Positions 8,005 to 15,491 of a DNA stretch of 29,913 bases are shown here, piece by piece (within the stretch, counting starts at the first letter, position 1; every line of letters begins with the position of its first letter). This stretch comes from an uncultured Clostridia bacterium (GTDB lineage Bacteria > Bacillota > Clostridia > TANB77 > CAG-508). A model generated the notes under the pieces. That model was not told the DNA's origin, made no database searches, and saw only the letters and a list, made by a program, of their open reading frames with translations. The stretch is taken from assembly GCA_934183045.1 (NCBI GenBank), contig CAKPRW010000009.1, positions 1 to 29,913 on the forward strand, read 5' to 3'. Both the position numbers and the translations under genes were made by a program.

Positions 8005-8073
8005 CGACCAAGGGGACGCGCCCCTTGGTCGGAAAATAGCCAAAAACGATCAAGGGGCGCGTCCCCCTGATCG
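8005..8073 (+). repeat. BIME-like pair of inverted REP hairpins
   Basis: Two GC-rich hairpins lie between trpS and obg. The first is an 11-bp perfect stem CGACCAAGGGG / CCCCTTGGTCG (8005-8015 and 8021-8031) with loop ACGCG. The second is CGATCAAGGGG / CCCCCTGATCG (8047-8057 and 8063-8073), one mismatch, loop CGCGT. The loops are reverse complements, so the second unit is an inverted copy of the first. A partial extra copy GACCAAGGG is at 7996-8004. Paired inverted units are the arrangement of bacterial interspersed mosaic elements. They could also act as an RNA structure between the two genes. Confidence 0.7.
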
Positions 8074-8092
8074 GATCAAAAAGGAGAATGAT

Positions 8093-9367
8093 ATGTTTAC
8101 AGATTATACAAAGATAATGATAAAAGCTGGTGATGGTGGAAATGGAGCTGCCACTTTTCGTAGAGAAAAGTATGTGGCTGCAGGTGGGCCTGATGGCGGC
8201 GACGGAGGAAATGGTGGAAATATTTATTTCCAAGTTGATAAAGATAAAAATACGTTGATTGATTTTAGGTATAATAAGAAATTTAAGGCTAAAAATGGAG
8301 AAAATGGAAGCGGAAATCACTGTAATGGAAAATATGGTGAGGATTTATATATTAAGGTACCAAGAGGTACTGTTGTTAAAGATGCTCAGACAGGAAAGGT
8401 TGTTGTTGATTTATCTGAACCAGATCAAAAAGAGTTGATTTTGAAAGGTGGAAGAGGTGGAAGAGGAAATTCTCATTTCGCAACAGCAACACGTCAAGCT
8501 CCTAGATTTTCAGAAGATGGAGAAAAAGGAGAGGAAAAAGAGCTTATATTAGAATTAAAATTGTTAGCAGATGTTGGTTTATTAGGATTCCCAAATGTAG
8601 GAAAGTCAACATTTTTGGCTACAGTTACTGAAGCGAGACCTAAAATTGCAAATTATCATTTTACAACATTAGAACCAAATTTAGGTGTGGTAAAGACTAA
8701 AAATGGAGATGGATTTGTAATTGCCGATATACCAGGTATAATTGAAGGAGCAAGTGAAGGTATAGGGCTTGGAATTCAATTTTTGAGACATGTTGAAAGA
8801 ACAAGATTATTGCTACATTTCTTAGATGTTTCAGGACAAGAAGGAAGAGATCCAGTAGAAGATTTTTATGCTATTAATCAAGAATTAAAAAAATATAGTG
8901 AAAAATTAAGTGAAAGAAAACAAATTATTGTAGCAAATAAAATAGATGTAATGCAAGATGAAAAAGTTTTGGATGAAGTCAGAAAATTAGCTAAAAAAGA
9001 AAAAATGGAACTTTATGAAATATCAGGAGTTACAAAACAAGGAGTTCAAGAATTAATAGATCATGTTGCTGAAATATTAGAAACATTGCCAAAAGAAGAT
9101 TTAATTGAAATAGAAGATAAAATCGTATATACATTAGAAGATGAAAGACAACAATGGGAGATAAAAAAACAAGATGATGTATATATTGTTACAGGAAAAG
9201 CAGTAGAAAGACTAATGGGAAGAGTAAACATAGATGATAATGAGTCAATGTATTACCTACAGAAAAGTTTGAAAAACATGGGAATTGAAGACAAACTAAA
9301 AGAAATGGGAGTTTGTGAAGGTGACACTGTAATTATTGCTGATTGGGAATTAGAATGGTATGAGTAA
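8093..9367 (+). CDS. obgE: Obg/CgtA GTPase (ribosome assembly and stress)
   Basis: A 424-residue Obg GTPase. The glycine-rich Obg fold is at about residues 1-158 (FTDYTKIMIKAGDGGNG, GGPDGGDGGNGGN), the G domain at about 159-335 with the P-loop GFPNVGKST, switch II DIPGIIEGA and NKID, and a C-terminal OCT domain ending in DWELEWYE. Obg binds the 50S subunit and links ribosome maturation to GTP/ppGpp. The open frame runs back to 7982, but the ATG at 8093 is the start because AAGGAG (8081-8086) is 6 bases upstream and the MFTDY beginning is typical. The REP pair lies just upstream of the ribosome binding site. Confidence 0.96.
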   Translation: MFTDYTKIMIKAGDGGNGAATFRREKYVAAGGPDGGDGGNGGNIYFQVDKDKNTLIDFRYNKKFKAKNGENGSGNHCNGKYGEDLYIKVPRGTVVKDAQTGKVVVDLSEPDQKELILKGGRGGRGNSHFATATRQAPRFSEDGEKGEEKELILELKLLADVGLLGFPNVGKSTFLATVTEARPKIANYHFTTLEPNLGVVKTKNGDGFVIADIPGIIEGASEGIGLGIQFLRHVERTRLLLHFLDVSGQEGRDPVEDFYAINQELKKYSEKLSERKQIIVANKIDVMQDEKVLDEVRKLAKKEKMELYEISGVTKQGVQELIDHVAEILETLPKEDLIEIEDKIVYTLEDERQQWEIKKQDDVYIVTGKAVERLMGRVNIDDNESMYYLQKSLKNMGIEDKLKEMGVCEGDTVIIADWELEWYE

Positions 9368-9416
9368 ATAATATAAACCTATATTAAAATAAATAACTAA
9401 TAATGGAGGAAGTAAT

Positions 9417-9917
9417 ATGAATAATAACGAAAAGAGAAAAGATTATTTAGCATGGGATGAATATTTTATGGCAATTGCAAAATTATCTGCAATGAGAAGT
9501 AAAGATCCATCAACACAAGTTGGTGCATGTATTGTAAGCAACGATAATAGAATATTATCAATAGGTTATAATGGAGCTCCTAATGGATTTAGTGATGAAC
9601 ATTTTCCATGGGGAAGAGAAGGAAATAATTTGGATACTAAATATCCATATGTATGTCATGCTGAATTAAATGCTATTCTTAATTATAGAGGAAGCAAAAA
9701 AGATTTAGAAAATGCAAAATTATATGTTGATTTATTTCCATGTAACGAATGCGCAAAAATTATTATCCAGTCAGGAATAAAAGAGATTATATATTTATCT
9801 GACAAATATAAAGACTCAGAAAATAATATTGCTTCTAGAACATTATTTGATGAATGTGGAGTTAAATATAGTAAAATCGATATAAAAAACGAAAAAGATA
9901 TTATAATAAGATTATAA
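9417..9917 (+). CDS. dCMP deaminase / ComEB-like
   Basis: A 166-residue cytidine/deoxycytidylate deaminase family protein. Zinc ligands are H81 in HAELNA with catalytic E83, and C109/C112 in PCNEC. The upstream GACIVSNDNRILSIGYNG segment is typical of dCMP deaminase, which makes dUMP for dTMP synthesis. The RGSKKDLENA stretch and length fit the Firmicute enzyme, often annotated comEB. GGAGGAAG (about 9404-9411) is a strong ribosome binding site. The 3' end overlaps the convergent gene rimI by 6 bases, and the final codons form a hairpin shared by the two genes. Confidence 0.9.
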   Translation: MNNNEKRKDYLAWDEYFMAIAKLSAMRSKDPSTQVGACIVSNDNRILSIGYNGAPNGFSDEHFPWGREGNNLDTKYPYVCHAELNAILNYRGSKKDLENAKLYVDLFPCNECAKIIIQSGIKEIIYLSDKYKDSENNIASRTLFDECGVKYSKIDIKNEKDIIIRL

Positions 9918-9927
9918 TATCTTTTTC
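9891..9927. terminator. Bidirectional hairpin inside both converging gene ends
   Basis: A perfect 15-bp stem (9891-9905 with 9913-9927, 7-base loop) spans the last codons and the stops of both the deaminase gene and rimI. The minus strand runs on into T-rich sequence; the plus strand has a short run of T within the stem. It likely terminates both transcripts. Confidence 0.65.
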
Positions 9928-10346
9928 ATAATAAGAGCACTTTTATTTTTATAATAATTTTTTCTAATACTTATTTGTTGAAAACCAAATTTTTTATATA
10001 AATGAATAGCAACATTATTATCTTCATTTACTTCTAATAAGATAGATTTCAAACTCATACTATTAGCCAAAGAAATTAAACTATCTAATAAGGCAGTTCC
10101 AACCCCTTGACTTCTGTAAGAATTTCTAACAACTATATTCATAATATCAGCTTCATCAAAAACTATTTTTAGACCAGCAAATCCAATAACTTTTTCTTTA
10201 TCAAGTACTGCAATATATTTAGAAGAAGAACTAGATAATTCATCTTTCAAAATCTCATAAGTCCAAAAATTATCAAATTGAGAAATTAAATCATTTTTAA
10301 TTTGTTCTAAATCACATAATTGCATTTCTCTGAATGTAAAAGCCAT
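9912..10346 (-). CDS. rimI: Ribosomal protein S18-alanine N-acetyltransferase (RimI-like)
   Basis: A 144-residue GNAT acetyltransferase. The acetyl-CoA site RSQGVGTALL is near residues 78-87, preceded by the beta strand IMNIVV and followed by LLEVNEDNNVAIHLYKKFGF, the classic RimI/GNAT block. RimI acetylates the N-terminal alanine of ribosomal protein S18. Placement directly after tsaE and tsaB is the standard Firmicute cluster, which supports the RimI call over a generic acetyltransferase. The start has AAAGGA upstream. tsaD, which often follows, is absent; a convergent gene lies there instead. Confidence 0.85.
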   Translation of the reverse strand: MAFTFREMQLCDLEQIKNDLISQFDNFWTYEILKDELSSSSSKYIAVLDKEKVIGFAGLKIVFDEADIMNIVVRNSYRSQGVGTALLDSLISLANSMSLKSILLEVNEDNNVAIHLYKKFGFQQISIRKNYYKNKSALIMKKIL

Positions 10347-10388
10347 AATTCATCCTTTCTAATATAGATAATTATACAAAATAACTAA

Positions 10389-11087
10389 TTACTTTTTTAA
10401 TTTTTCCTCTAGTTGTCTTTGTGCTTGAGGTTTCTTTAAATATAAAGGTAAAAAATCATCAAATTGGTTATTATAAAATTTCTCTAATCCGCATATTCCC
10501 AGACTATATGAATCAAGAAAATTTTTGTTAGAAAAAGTGCTATTTTTAAATGAAGAAGATAATTGGTCTTTGTAAATATTAACACCATCACCAACAAAAG
10601 TAACATTTTTATTTCTAATATTTAATTCAACATTTATAAGATTTTCTATACTATCAGATTTTGGAGATACAATTTCCTTTAAATTATTATTTTCCAATGC
10701 ATAAATAGCATAATAACAGTTATTGTTTTTACAATCAATAATGCTGCAAACAAAATCTCCATCAACTAAATCTGATTTGACATTATATGCTAAACTTTCT
10801 AAAGAAGAAATACCAATACATGGAATGTCTAAACTATCATGAAATGCTTTTGCTGTTGCAATTCCAATTCTGATTCCGGTAAAAGAACCAGGACCTTTAT
10901 CACATATAATTAAGTCAATATCATTAATGGATAAATTTGATTTTTCAAAAGCAGTATTTATCATTGGAAGTAAATTTTCAGAATGAGTACGACCTGTATT
11001 TGTATCTAATTTACTGATTAATTCATTATTTTCTAAAATAGAAACACCGCATATATCACTAGCAGTATCAATACTTAATATTTTCAA
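10389..11087 (-). CDS. tsaB: tRNA threonylcarbamoyladenosine protein TsaB
   Basis: TsaB (YeaZ), an ASKHA-fold partner of TsaD in making t6A37 of ANN-reading tRNAs. The ILSIDTASDICGVSI beginning, HSENLLPMI and CDKGPGSFTGIRIG are family marks. I chose the TTG at 11087 (232 residues) because family members begin M-K-I-L-x-I-D-T; a GTG at 11108 would add seven residues. Either start overlaps the end of tsaE, so the genes are probably translationally coupled. The C-terminal half is more divergent, as is normal for TsaB. Confidence 0.9.
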   Translation of the reverse strand: MKILSIDTASDICGVSILENNELISKLDTNTGRTHSENLLPMINTAFEKSNLSINDIDLIICDKGPGSFTGIRIGIATAKAFHDSLDIPCIGISSLESLAYNVKSDLVDGDFVCSIIDCKNNNCYYAIYALENNNLKEIVSPKSDSIENLINVELNIRNKNVTFVGDGVNIYKDQLSSSFKNSTFSNKNFLDSYSLGICGLEKFYNNQFDDFLPLYLKKPQAQRQLEEKLKK

Positions 11088-11535
11088 TATATTTTTCCAA
11101 CCTTTCACAATTTGTATTTATATTTAAAATTCTTGCATTTTCATTATTTTCATCTTTTTCAAATATTATATGTATATATTCATTAGGCAAAGCATCTTGA
11201 ATTAATTCTCCCCATTCAATAAGACAAATACCTTTTTCAAAATATTCTTCTCCGCCTATTTCATAAAATTCAGAGGAATCTTCAAGTCTATAAACATCAA
11301 AATGATAAATATTTATATTATTTTTTGAATATTCATTAACAATAGTAAAAGTAGGACTAGATATTTCATTTTCCAATCCGAAATAAGACAAAAAGCCTTC
11401 TGTAAACTTTGTTTTTCCAGATCCTAAATTTCCTGTTAAAACAATTATATCTTTAGTTTTGCACTGTTTGGCTAATTGTTTGGCTAACTTCATAGTTTCT
11501 ATTTCATTTTGAGTTGTAAATTTATAATGACCCAT
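11068..11535 (-). CDS. tsaE: tRNA threonylcarbamoyladenosine ATPase TsaE
   Basis: A 155-residue P-loop ATPase of the t6A pathway that supports TsaB-TsaD. The Walker A segment is GNLGSGKT at about 35-42; SSPTFTIVNEY, HFDVYRL and IEWGE follow in the expected order. The start ATG at 11533-11535 is preceded by AGGAGG with 5 bases between. It leads the minus-strand cluster tsaE-tsaB-rimI, divergent from mreB. Length is normal. Confidence 0.95.
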   Translation of the reverse strand: MGHYKFTTQNEIETMKLAKQLAKQCKTKDIIVLTGNLGSGKTKFTEGFLSYFGLENEISSPTFTIVNEYSKNNINIYHFDVYRLEDSSEFYEIGGEEYFEKGICLIEWGELIQDALPNEYIHIIFEKDENNENARILNINTNCERLEKYIENIKY

Positions 11536-11631
11536 TTTTACCTCCTAGTAATATAGATATTATAATATAAAAAACAAGATTATTCAAGATAATAATAAAT
11601 CAAATAAATATATAAAAAATTAAAAAAAGGG

Positions 11632-11660
11632 TTGATAAATTGGAATGTTTGTAATATAAT
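11632..11660 (+). promoter_or_regulatory. mreB promoter
   Basis: TTGATA (11632-11637), 17 bases, TATAAT (11655-11660). Transcription would start near 11667, about 45 bases before the ATG. Confidence 0.75.
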
Positions 11661-11677
11661 CGTAATACAATTGTAAC
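11650..11677 (+). promoter_or_regulatory. WalR-type triple box over the mreB promoter
   Basis: TGTAAT (11650-11655), CGTAAT (11661-11666) and TGTAAC (11672-11677) are spaced by exactly 5 bases, an 11-bp period. The known WalR (YycF) site is TGTWAH-N5-TGTWAH. The array covers the -10 box and start point, which would fit repression. The second box has one mismatch. Confidence 0.5.
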
Positions 11678-11712
11678 GAAAAAGAAATAAGCGCATAGAA
11701 GGGAAGGTTTGC

Positions 11713-12708
11713 ATGTTTAAATTTGGTTTAGGACAAGATATTGGTATAGATTTAGGAACAGCTACAGTAATTGCATATGTAAAAGGGAGAGGTATAGTAT
11801 TAAGAGAACCATCTGTAGTTGCAGTAGACAATAACACTGGAGAAGTATTAGCAGTAGGTCAAGAAGCTAGAAGAATGTTAGGAAGAACACCTGGAAATAT
11901 AATTGCAACTAGACCACTAAGAGATGGTGTAATATCTGACTATACAGTAACTGAAAAAATGTTAAAATATTTTATTAATAAAGTGTGCGGAAAATCTATA
12001 TTTGCACCAAGAATAATGATATGTATTCCTTCACAAGTAACCGAAGTAGAGAAAAAAGCAGTAATTGATGCTGCTACAAATGCGGGAGCTAGAAAAGTTT
12101 GCTTAATAGAAGAACCAATTGCAGCAGCAATTGGAGCAGGAATAGATATATCTAAACCATGTGGAAATATGGTAGTAGATATTGGTGGAGGAACAACAGA
12201 TATAGCTGTTATTTCATTAGGAGGATCTGTTGTAAGTACATCATTAAAAGTGGCTGGAGACAAATTTGATGAATACATAGTAAAATACATCAAGAAAAAA
12301 CATAATATCATGATAGGAGAAAGAACAGCAGAAGACTTAAAGATTAATATAGGATGTGTATTCCCAAAAATACAAGACATAGATATGGAAGTAAGAGGAA
12401 GAGATTTAGTAACAGGACTTCCAAAAACACTAAAAGTTCATTCAAGTGAAATGTTAGAAGCATTAATAGAGCCAGCAATGATGATTGTTGACAGCGTACA
12501 TTCTGTATTAGAAAAAACACCCCCAGAACTTGCAGCAGATATTAGTGATAGAGGAATTTATATGACTGGTGGAGGATGTTTAATTGACGGATTAGATAAA
12601 CTTTTACAAGAAAAAACAGGAATAAATGTAATGATTGCACAAGATACAGTTTCATGTGTTGCATTAGGTACAGGAAAAGCATTAGATAATTTTGACGTAC
12701 TAAAATAA
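11713..12708 (+). CDS. mreB: Rod-shape actin homologue MreB/Mbl
   Basis: A 331-residue bacterial actin that organises peptidoglycan synthesis along the side wall. Phosphate-binding IGIDLGTATVIAYVKGRGIV is near residues 10-29, the EEPIAAAIGAG and DIGGGTTDIAVISLGG segments follow, and TGGGCLIDGLDKLL lies near the end. It starts MFKFGLGQDIGIDLGTA, with GAAGGGAAGG upstream. The gene stands alone with its own promoter and terminator and without mreCD, so it may be an Mbl- or MreBH-type paralogue; MreB versus Mbl cannot be decided by eye. Regulation by WalR is suggested by the triple box. Confidence 0.93.
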   Translation: MFKFGLGQDIGIDLGTATVIAYVKGRGIVLREPSVVAVDNNTGEVLAVGQEARRMLGRTPGNIIATRPLRDGVISDYTVTEKMLKYFINKVCGKSIFAPRIMICIPSQVTEVEKKAVIDAATNAGARKVCLIEEPIAAAIGAGIDISKPCGNMVVDIGGGTTDIAVISLGGSVVSTSLKVAGDKFDEYIVKYIKKKHNIMIGERTAEDLKINIGCVFPKIQDIDMEVRGRDLVTGLPKTLKVHSSEMLEALIEPAMMIVDSVHSVLEKTPPELAADISDRGIYMTGGGCLIDGLDKLLQEKTGINVMIAQDTVSCVALGTGKALDNFDVLK

Positions 12709-12712
12709 ATAG

Positions 12713-12746
12713 AACCCCCTCGATATTATAAAATTGAGGGGGTTTT
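12713..12746 (+). terminator. mreB terminator
   Basis: AACCCCCTCGAT pairs with ATTGAGGGGGTT (one mismatch) and runs into TTTT. It is the most GC-rich simple terminator in the window. Confidence 0.9.
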
Positions 12747-12889
12747 GAAAAATAAAAAATGAATAAAAGTACTGAAAACAATTGTAAACTAAATAATATT
12801 GAAAAGTAACAGGAAGTATGTAATAATATTTGTAAAAATAAAATTAGAAAATAAATAAAATATATTATCTATCAAGTAAGGAGAAAGAA

Positions 12890-14183
12890 ATGAAAACAGT
12901 AGCATTTATAACATTGCGGATGCAAAGTAAATCAGTACGAGACAAATGCAATGGCGCAAAAGTTTATAAAAAGTGGATATATATTAGTAGAAGAAAACCA
13001 AAAGGCTGATATATATATTATAAACACATGTACAGTAACAAATATGTCTGATAGAAAATCACGTCAGATGTTAAGAAGAGTAAAAGAATTAAATAAAGAT
13101 GCAATAGTAGTAGCATGTGGTTGTTATGCTCAGGTTGCTAAAAATGAATTAGAAAATATAAAAGAAATAGATCTAGTTCTTGGAAATAACGAAAAGAAAC
13201 AAATAGTAGAATATGTTGAAAAATATATAGATGAGAATATAACACAAACAGAAATTGAAGATGTAATGCAACAAAAGGAATTTGTCGATTTTGGTGATGT
13301 AATATATACTGAAAAAACTAGAGCAGTAATAAAAGTACAAGATGGATGTGATAGATTTTGCTCATATTGTATTATTCCATACGCAAGAGGAAGAGTAAGA
13401 AGTAGGATTCCTCAAAACGTAATATCAGAGATCAAAAAAATTGCTAGTAAAGGTATAAAAGAAGTTGTTATAACAGGAATTCATGTGGCATCATATGGAA
13501 AAGAATTTAAACAAGAATATGGATTAATTGATTTATTAGAAGAAATAAATCAAATTGAAGGAATAGAAAGAATAAGATTAGGGTCTATAGAACCTCTTTT
13601 AATAACAGAAGAGTTTATAGCTAGATTAAAAAAATTAGAAAAAGTATGTCATCATTTTCACTTATCATTACAAAGTGGGTGTGATGAAACATTAAAAAGA
13701 ATGAATAGAAGATATACTACCGAAGAATTTGAAAATATAGTAAATATATTAAGAAAAAATTATAAAGATGTAATATTAACAACAGATATTATAGTTGGTT
13801 TTCCAGGAGAAACTGAAGAAGAATTTGAAAAAACATATCAATTTTTAAAACGTATTAAATTTTATAAAATGCATATATTCAAATATTCTCAAAGAAAAGG
13901 AACAAAAGCAGCTGTTATGCCAAATCAAATAGATGGTAATATCAAAGATGTAAGAAGTAAAAGATTATTAAAATTATCAGATGAAAATGAAGAAGAATAT
14001 AACCAAAAATATATTGGGCAAGAAATTGAAGTACTATTCGAAGAACAAAAAGATGGAGAATATAGAGGACATACTAAAAATTATATATTAGTTTATTGTA
14101 AAACTGATAAAAATTTAGAAAACAAATTACAAAAAGTTATATGCAAAAAATGTGAAAAAGATCATATTATTGCTGAGATTTAA
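12890..14183 (+). CDS. mtaB: tRNA t6A37 methylthiotransferase MtaB, +1 frameshift at CGG
   Basis: Radical SAM methylthiotransferase that turns t6A37 into ms2t6A37. The first nine residues MKTVAFITL are read from 12890 (AAGGAG upstream); the zero frame then meets CGG at 12917. Skipping C12917 gives GGA TGC and restores the universal LGCKVNQYE segment with the first cluster cysteine, C11. The remaining frame runs 12918-14183, total about 430 residues, normal for MtaB. INTCTVT and ACGCYAQ supply the other N-terminal cluster cysteines, CDRFCSYC the radical SAM triad, and the C-terminus is a TRAM-like domain. Starting instead at the ATG at 12951 would lose C11 and inactivate the enzyme. It acts in the same tRNA modification pathway as the TsaB and TsaE encoded nearby. 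Confidence 0.9.
12917..12920 (+). other. Candidate +1 recoding site CGGA in mtaB
   Basis: Zero-frame codons are ACA TTG CGG ATG; the conserved protein needs TTG GGA TGC (Leu-Gly-Cys). One extra C breaks the frame. Confidence 0.7.
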
Positions 14184-14208
14184 TTTATTAAGTTTAATAA
14201 AACGGGAA

Positions 14209-14236
14209 TGTAATATATATGTAACGAATATGTAAC
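14209..14236 (+). promoter_or_regulatory. WalR-type triple box upstream of the gene at 14329
   Basis: TGTAAT (14209-14214), TGTAAC (14220-14225) and TGTAAC (14231-14236), each separated by 5 bases. All three match TGTWAH-N5. The array ends about 31 bases before the -35 box, a position that suits activation. Confidence 0.6.
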
Positions 14237-14267
14237 AAATATTTAATATTTAATTCATATAAATTGC

Positions 14268-14296
14268 TTGATAATTAAAAGTAAGTGTAGTATAAA
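14268..14296 (+). promoter_or_regulatory. Promoter of the small gene at 14329
   Basis: TTGATA (14268-14273), 17 bases, TATAAA (14291-14296), with AAAGGAGGAAG before the ATG. Confidence 0.7.
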
Positions 14297-14328
14297 TAAC
14301 ATATATAGAAAACAAAGGAGGAAGCAAG

Positions 14329-14640
14329 ATGGCAGATTTGAAAGAAGAAAAAGTATCTGGAGTATTTGGCGGAGTTCAATTAGATAATGAACAAATAACA
14401 ACAGAAAATGCTGGAACAATTAGAAATAATAACTTGCCTGTAAAAGCTGGATTTTGGTCAAGTTTTAAAGCATTCTGGTTGCAAGATATTGATTGGAATA
14501 AAGAAATTAAAGTAGAATTAACACCATATCAACAAAAAGTTGAAGATGAAATTAATGAATTTTTACATCAAGAAATTACATGGGGAAAAGTAAAAGATTT
14601 CTTATTTCAAGAAGTAACTTTTAAGAAAAACAATCAATAA
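14329..14640 (+). CDS. Small protein with a threefold FxxQ(D/E) motif
   Basis: A 103-residue acidic protein of unknown family, with no signal peptide or clear membrane segment. Its C-terminal half holds three copies of F-[WL]-x-Q-[DE]-[IV]-[DT]-[WF]-x-K: F49 to K58 (FWLQDIDWNK), F78 to K87 (FLHQEITWGK) and F91 to K100 (FLFQEVTFKK). The first 40 residues look flexible. It has a strong ribosome binding site, its own promoter and terminator, and a WalR-type triple box, so it looks like a regulated single-gene unit related to cell-envelope state. It lies just upstream of ftsEX. The amphipathic, aromatic repeats could be protein- or membrane-binding; that is inference. Confidence 0.75.
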   Translation: MADLKEEKVSGVFGGVQLDNEQITTENAGTIRNNNLPVKAGFWSSFKAFWLQDIDWNKEIKVELTPYQQKVEDEINEFLHQEITWGKVKDFLFQEVTFKKNNQ

Positions 14641-14668
14641 AACTAAAGATAGAATAATAAAAAAATAG

Positions 14669-14713
14669 AAGATAGAAAAATGTAAAGAAACCAACATTTT
14701 CTATCTTTTTTTT
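14669..14713 (+). terminator. Terminator after the small gene
   Basis: AAGATAGAAAAATGT (14669-14683) pairs with ACATTTTCTATCTT from 14694, one bulge, then a run of T to 14713. Confidence 0.85.
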
Positions 14714-14772
14714 ACAAGAAAACTATTGCAAAAAAAGAATATTATTGTTATGATTAGAATGAATAAAAAGAT

Positions 14773-14778
14773 TATAAT
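14773..14778 (+). promoter_or_regulatory. Likely -10 box of the ftsEX operon
   Basis: A consensus TATAAT about 26 bases before the ftsE ATG. No good -35 box is found at 16-18 bases; TTGTTA at 14745 is 22 bases away. The promoter is therefore weak or activator-dependent. Confidence 0.4.
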
Positions 14779-14804
14779 AGAAACGTACGTTAAGGAGAAA
14801 AATA

Positions 14805-15491
14805 ATGATAGAATTTAGAAATGTAACAAAAACATATGATACTGGAACAAACGCAGTAAAAAACGCTAATTTTGTTATAGATAAAGGAGAATTTGCTTTT
14901 TTAGTAGGATCTTCAGGAAGTGGAAAATCTACATTAATAAAATTAATATTAAAAGAAGAAGAACCAACATCAGGAAATATAATAATAAATGGAAAAGATA
15001 CTACATTTTTAAAGGCAAATAGAATTCCATATTTAAGAAGAAGCATGGGAGTTGTTTTTCAAGACTTCAGACTATTACCAGATAAAACTGTATATGATAA
15101 TGTTGCATATGCAATGTATATAGTAAGAGCAACACCAAGACACATAAGAAGACAAGTGCCAATGGTTTTATCATTGGTAGGATTAAGTGGAAAAGCAAAA
15201 ATGTATCCAAATGAGTTATCAGGTGGAGAACAACAAAGAGTAGCTCTAGCAAGAGCATTAGTAAATAATCCATCTATGTTAATCGCAGACGAACCAACAG
15301 GAAACCTAGACCCAGACACAGCTTGGGAAATTATGAATTTATTAAATGATATAAATATGAGAGGAACAACAGTAGTAGTAGCAACACATGCCAAGGACAT
15401 TGTAGATAAAATGAAAAAAAGAGTTATTCATATAAATAGAGGCAAAATTATAAGAGATGATAAAAAAGGTGGTTATGATTGTGAAATATAA
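14805..15491 (+). CDS. ftsE: Cell division ATP-binding protein FtsE
   Basis: A 228-residue ABC ATPase. Walker A GSSGSGKST is at 35-43, the signature LSGGEQQR and Walker B LIADEPTG follow, and the switch His is in VVVATH. FtsE powers FtsX, which turns on periplasmic or wall-side peptidoglycan hydrolases during division or elongation. The start follows AAGGAG. ftsX begins inside the end of ftsE (GTG at 15481, ten codons' overlap region at most), so the two are translationally coupled. The downstream M23 hydrolases and S41 protease complete a known Gram-positive arrangement. Confidence 0.95.
   Translation: MIEFRNVTKTYDTGTNAVKNANFVIDKGEFAFLVGSSGSGKSTLIKLILKEEEPTSGNIIINGKDTTFLKANRIPYLRRSMGVVFQDFRLLPDKTVYDNVAYAMYIVRATPRHIRRQVPMVLSLVGLSGKAKMYPNELSGGEQQRVALARALVNNPSMLIADEPTGNLDPDTAWEIMNLLNDINMRGTTVVVATHAKDIVDKMKKRVIHINRGKIIRDDKKGGYDCEI

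Noticed and set aside
11940..12380. Long antisense open frames inside mreB, rfbA, ftsE and others
   Set aside because: They lack ribosome binding sites, have skewed compositions that mirror the sense codons, and lie fully inside well-recognised genes.
12819..12837. WalR-type boxes before mtaB
   Set aside because: TGTAAT and TGTAAA are separated by 6 bases, not 5, and only two are present.
12951..14183. ATG at 12951 as the real start of mtaB
   Set aside because: It lacks a ribosome binding site and would remove the first cluster cysteine, whereas MKTVAFITL with AAGGAG is present just upstream in the other frame.
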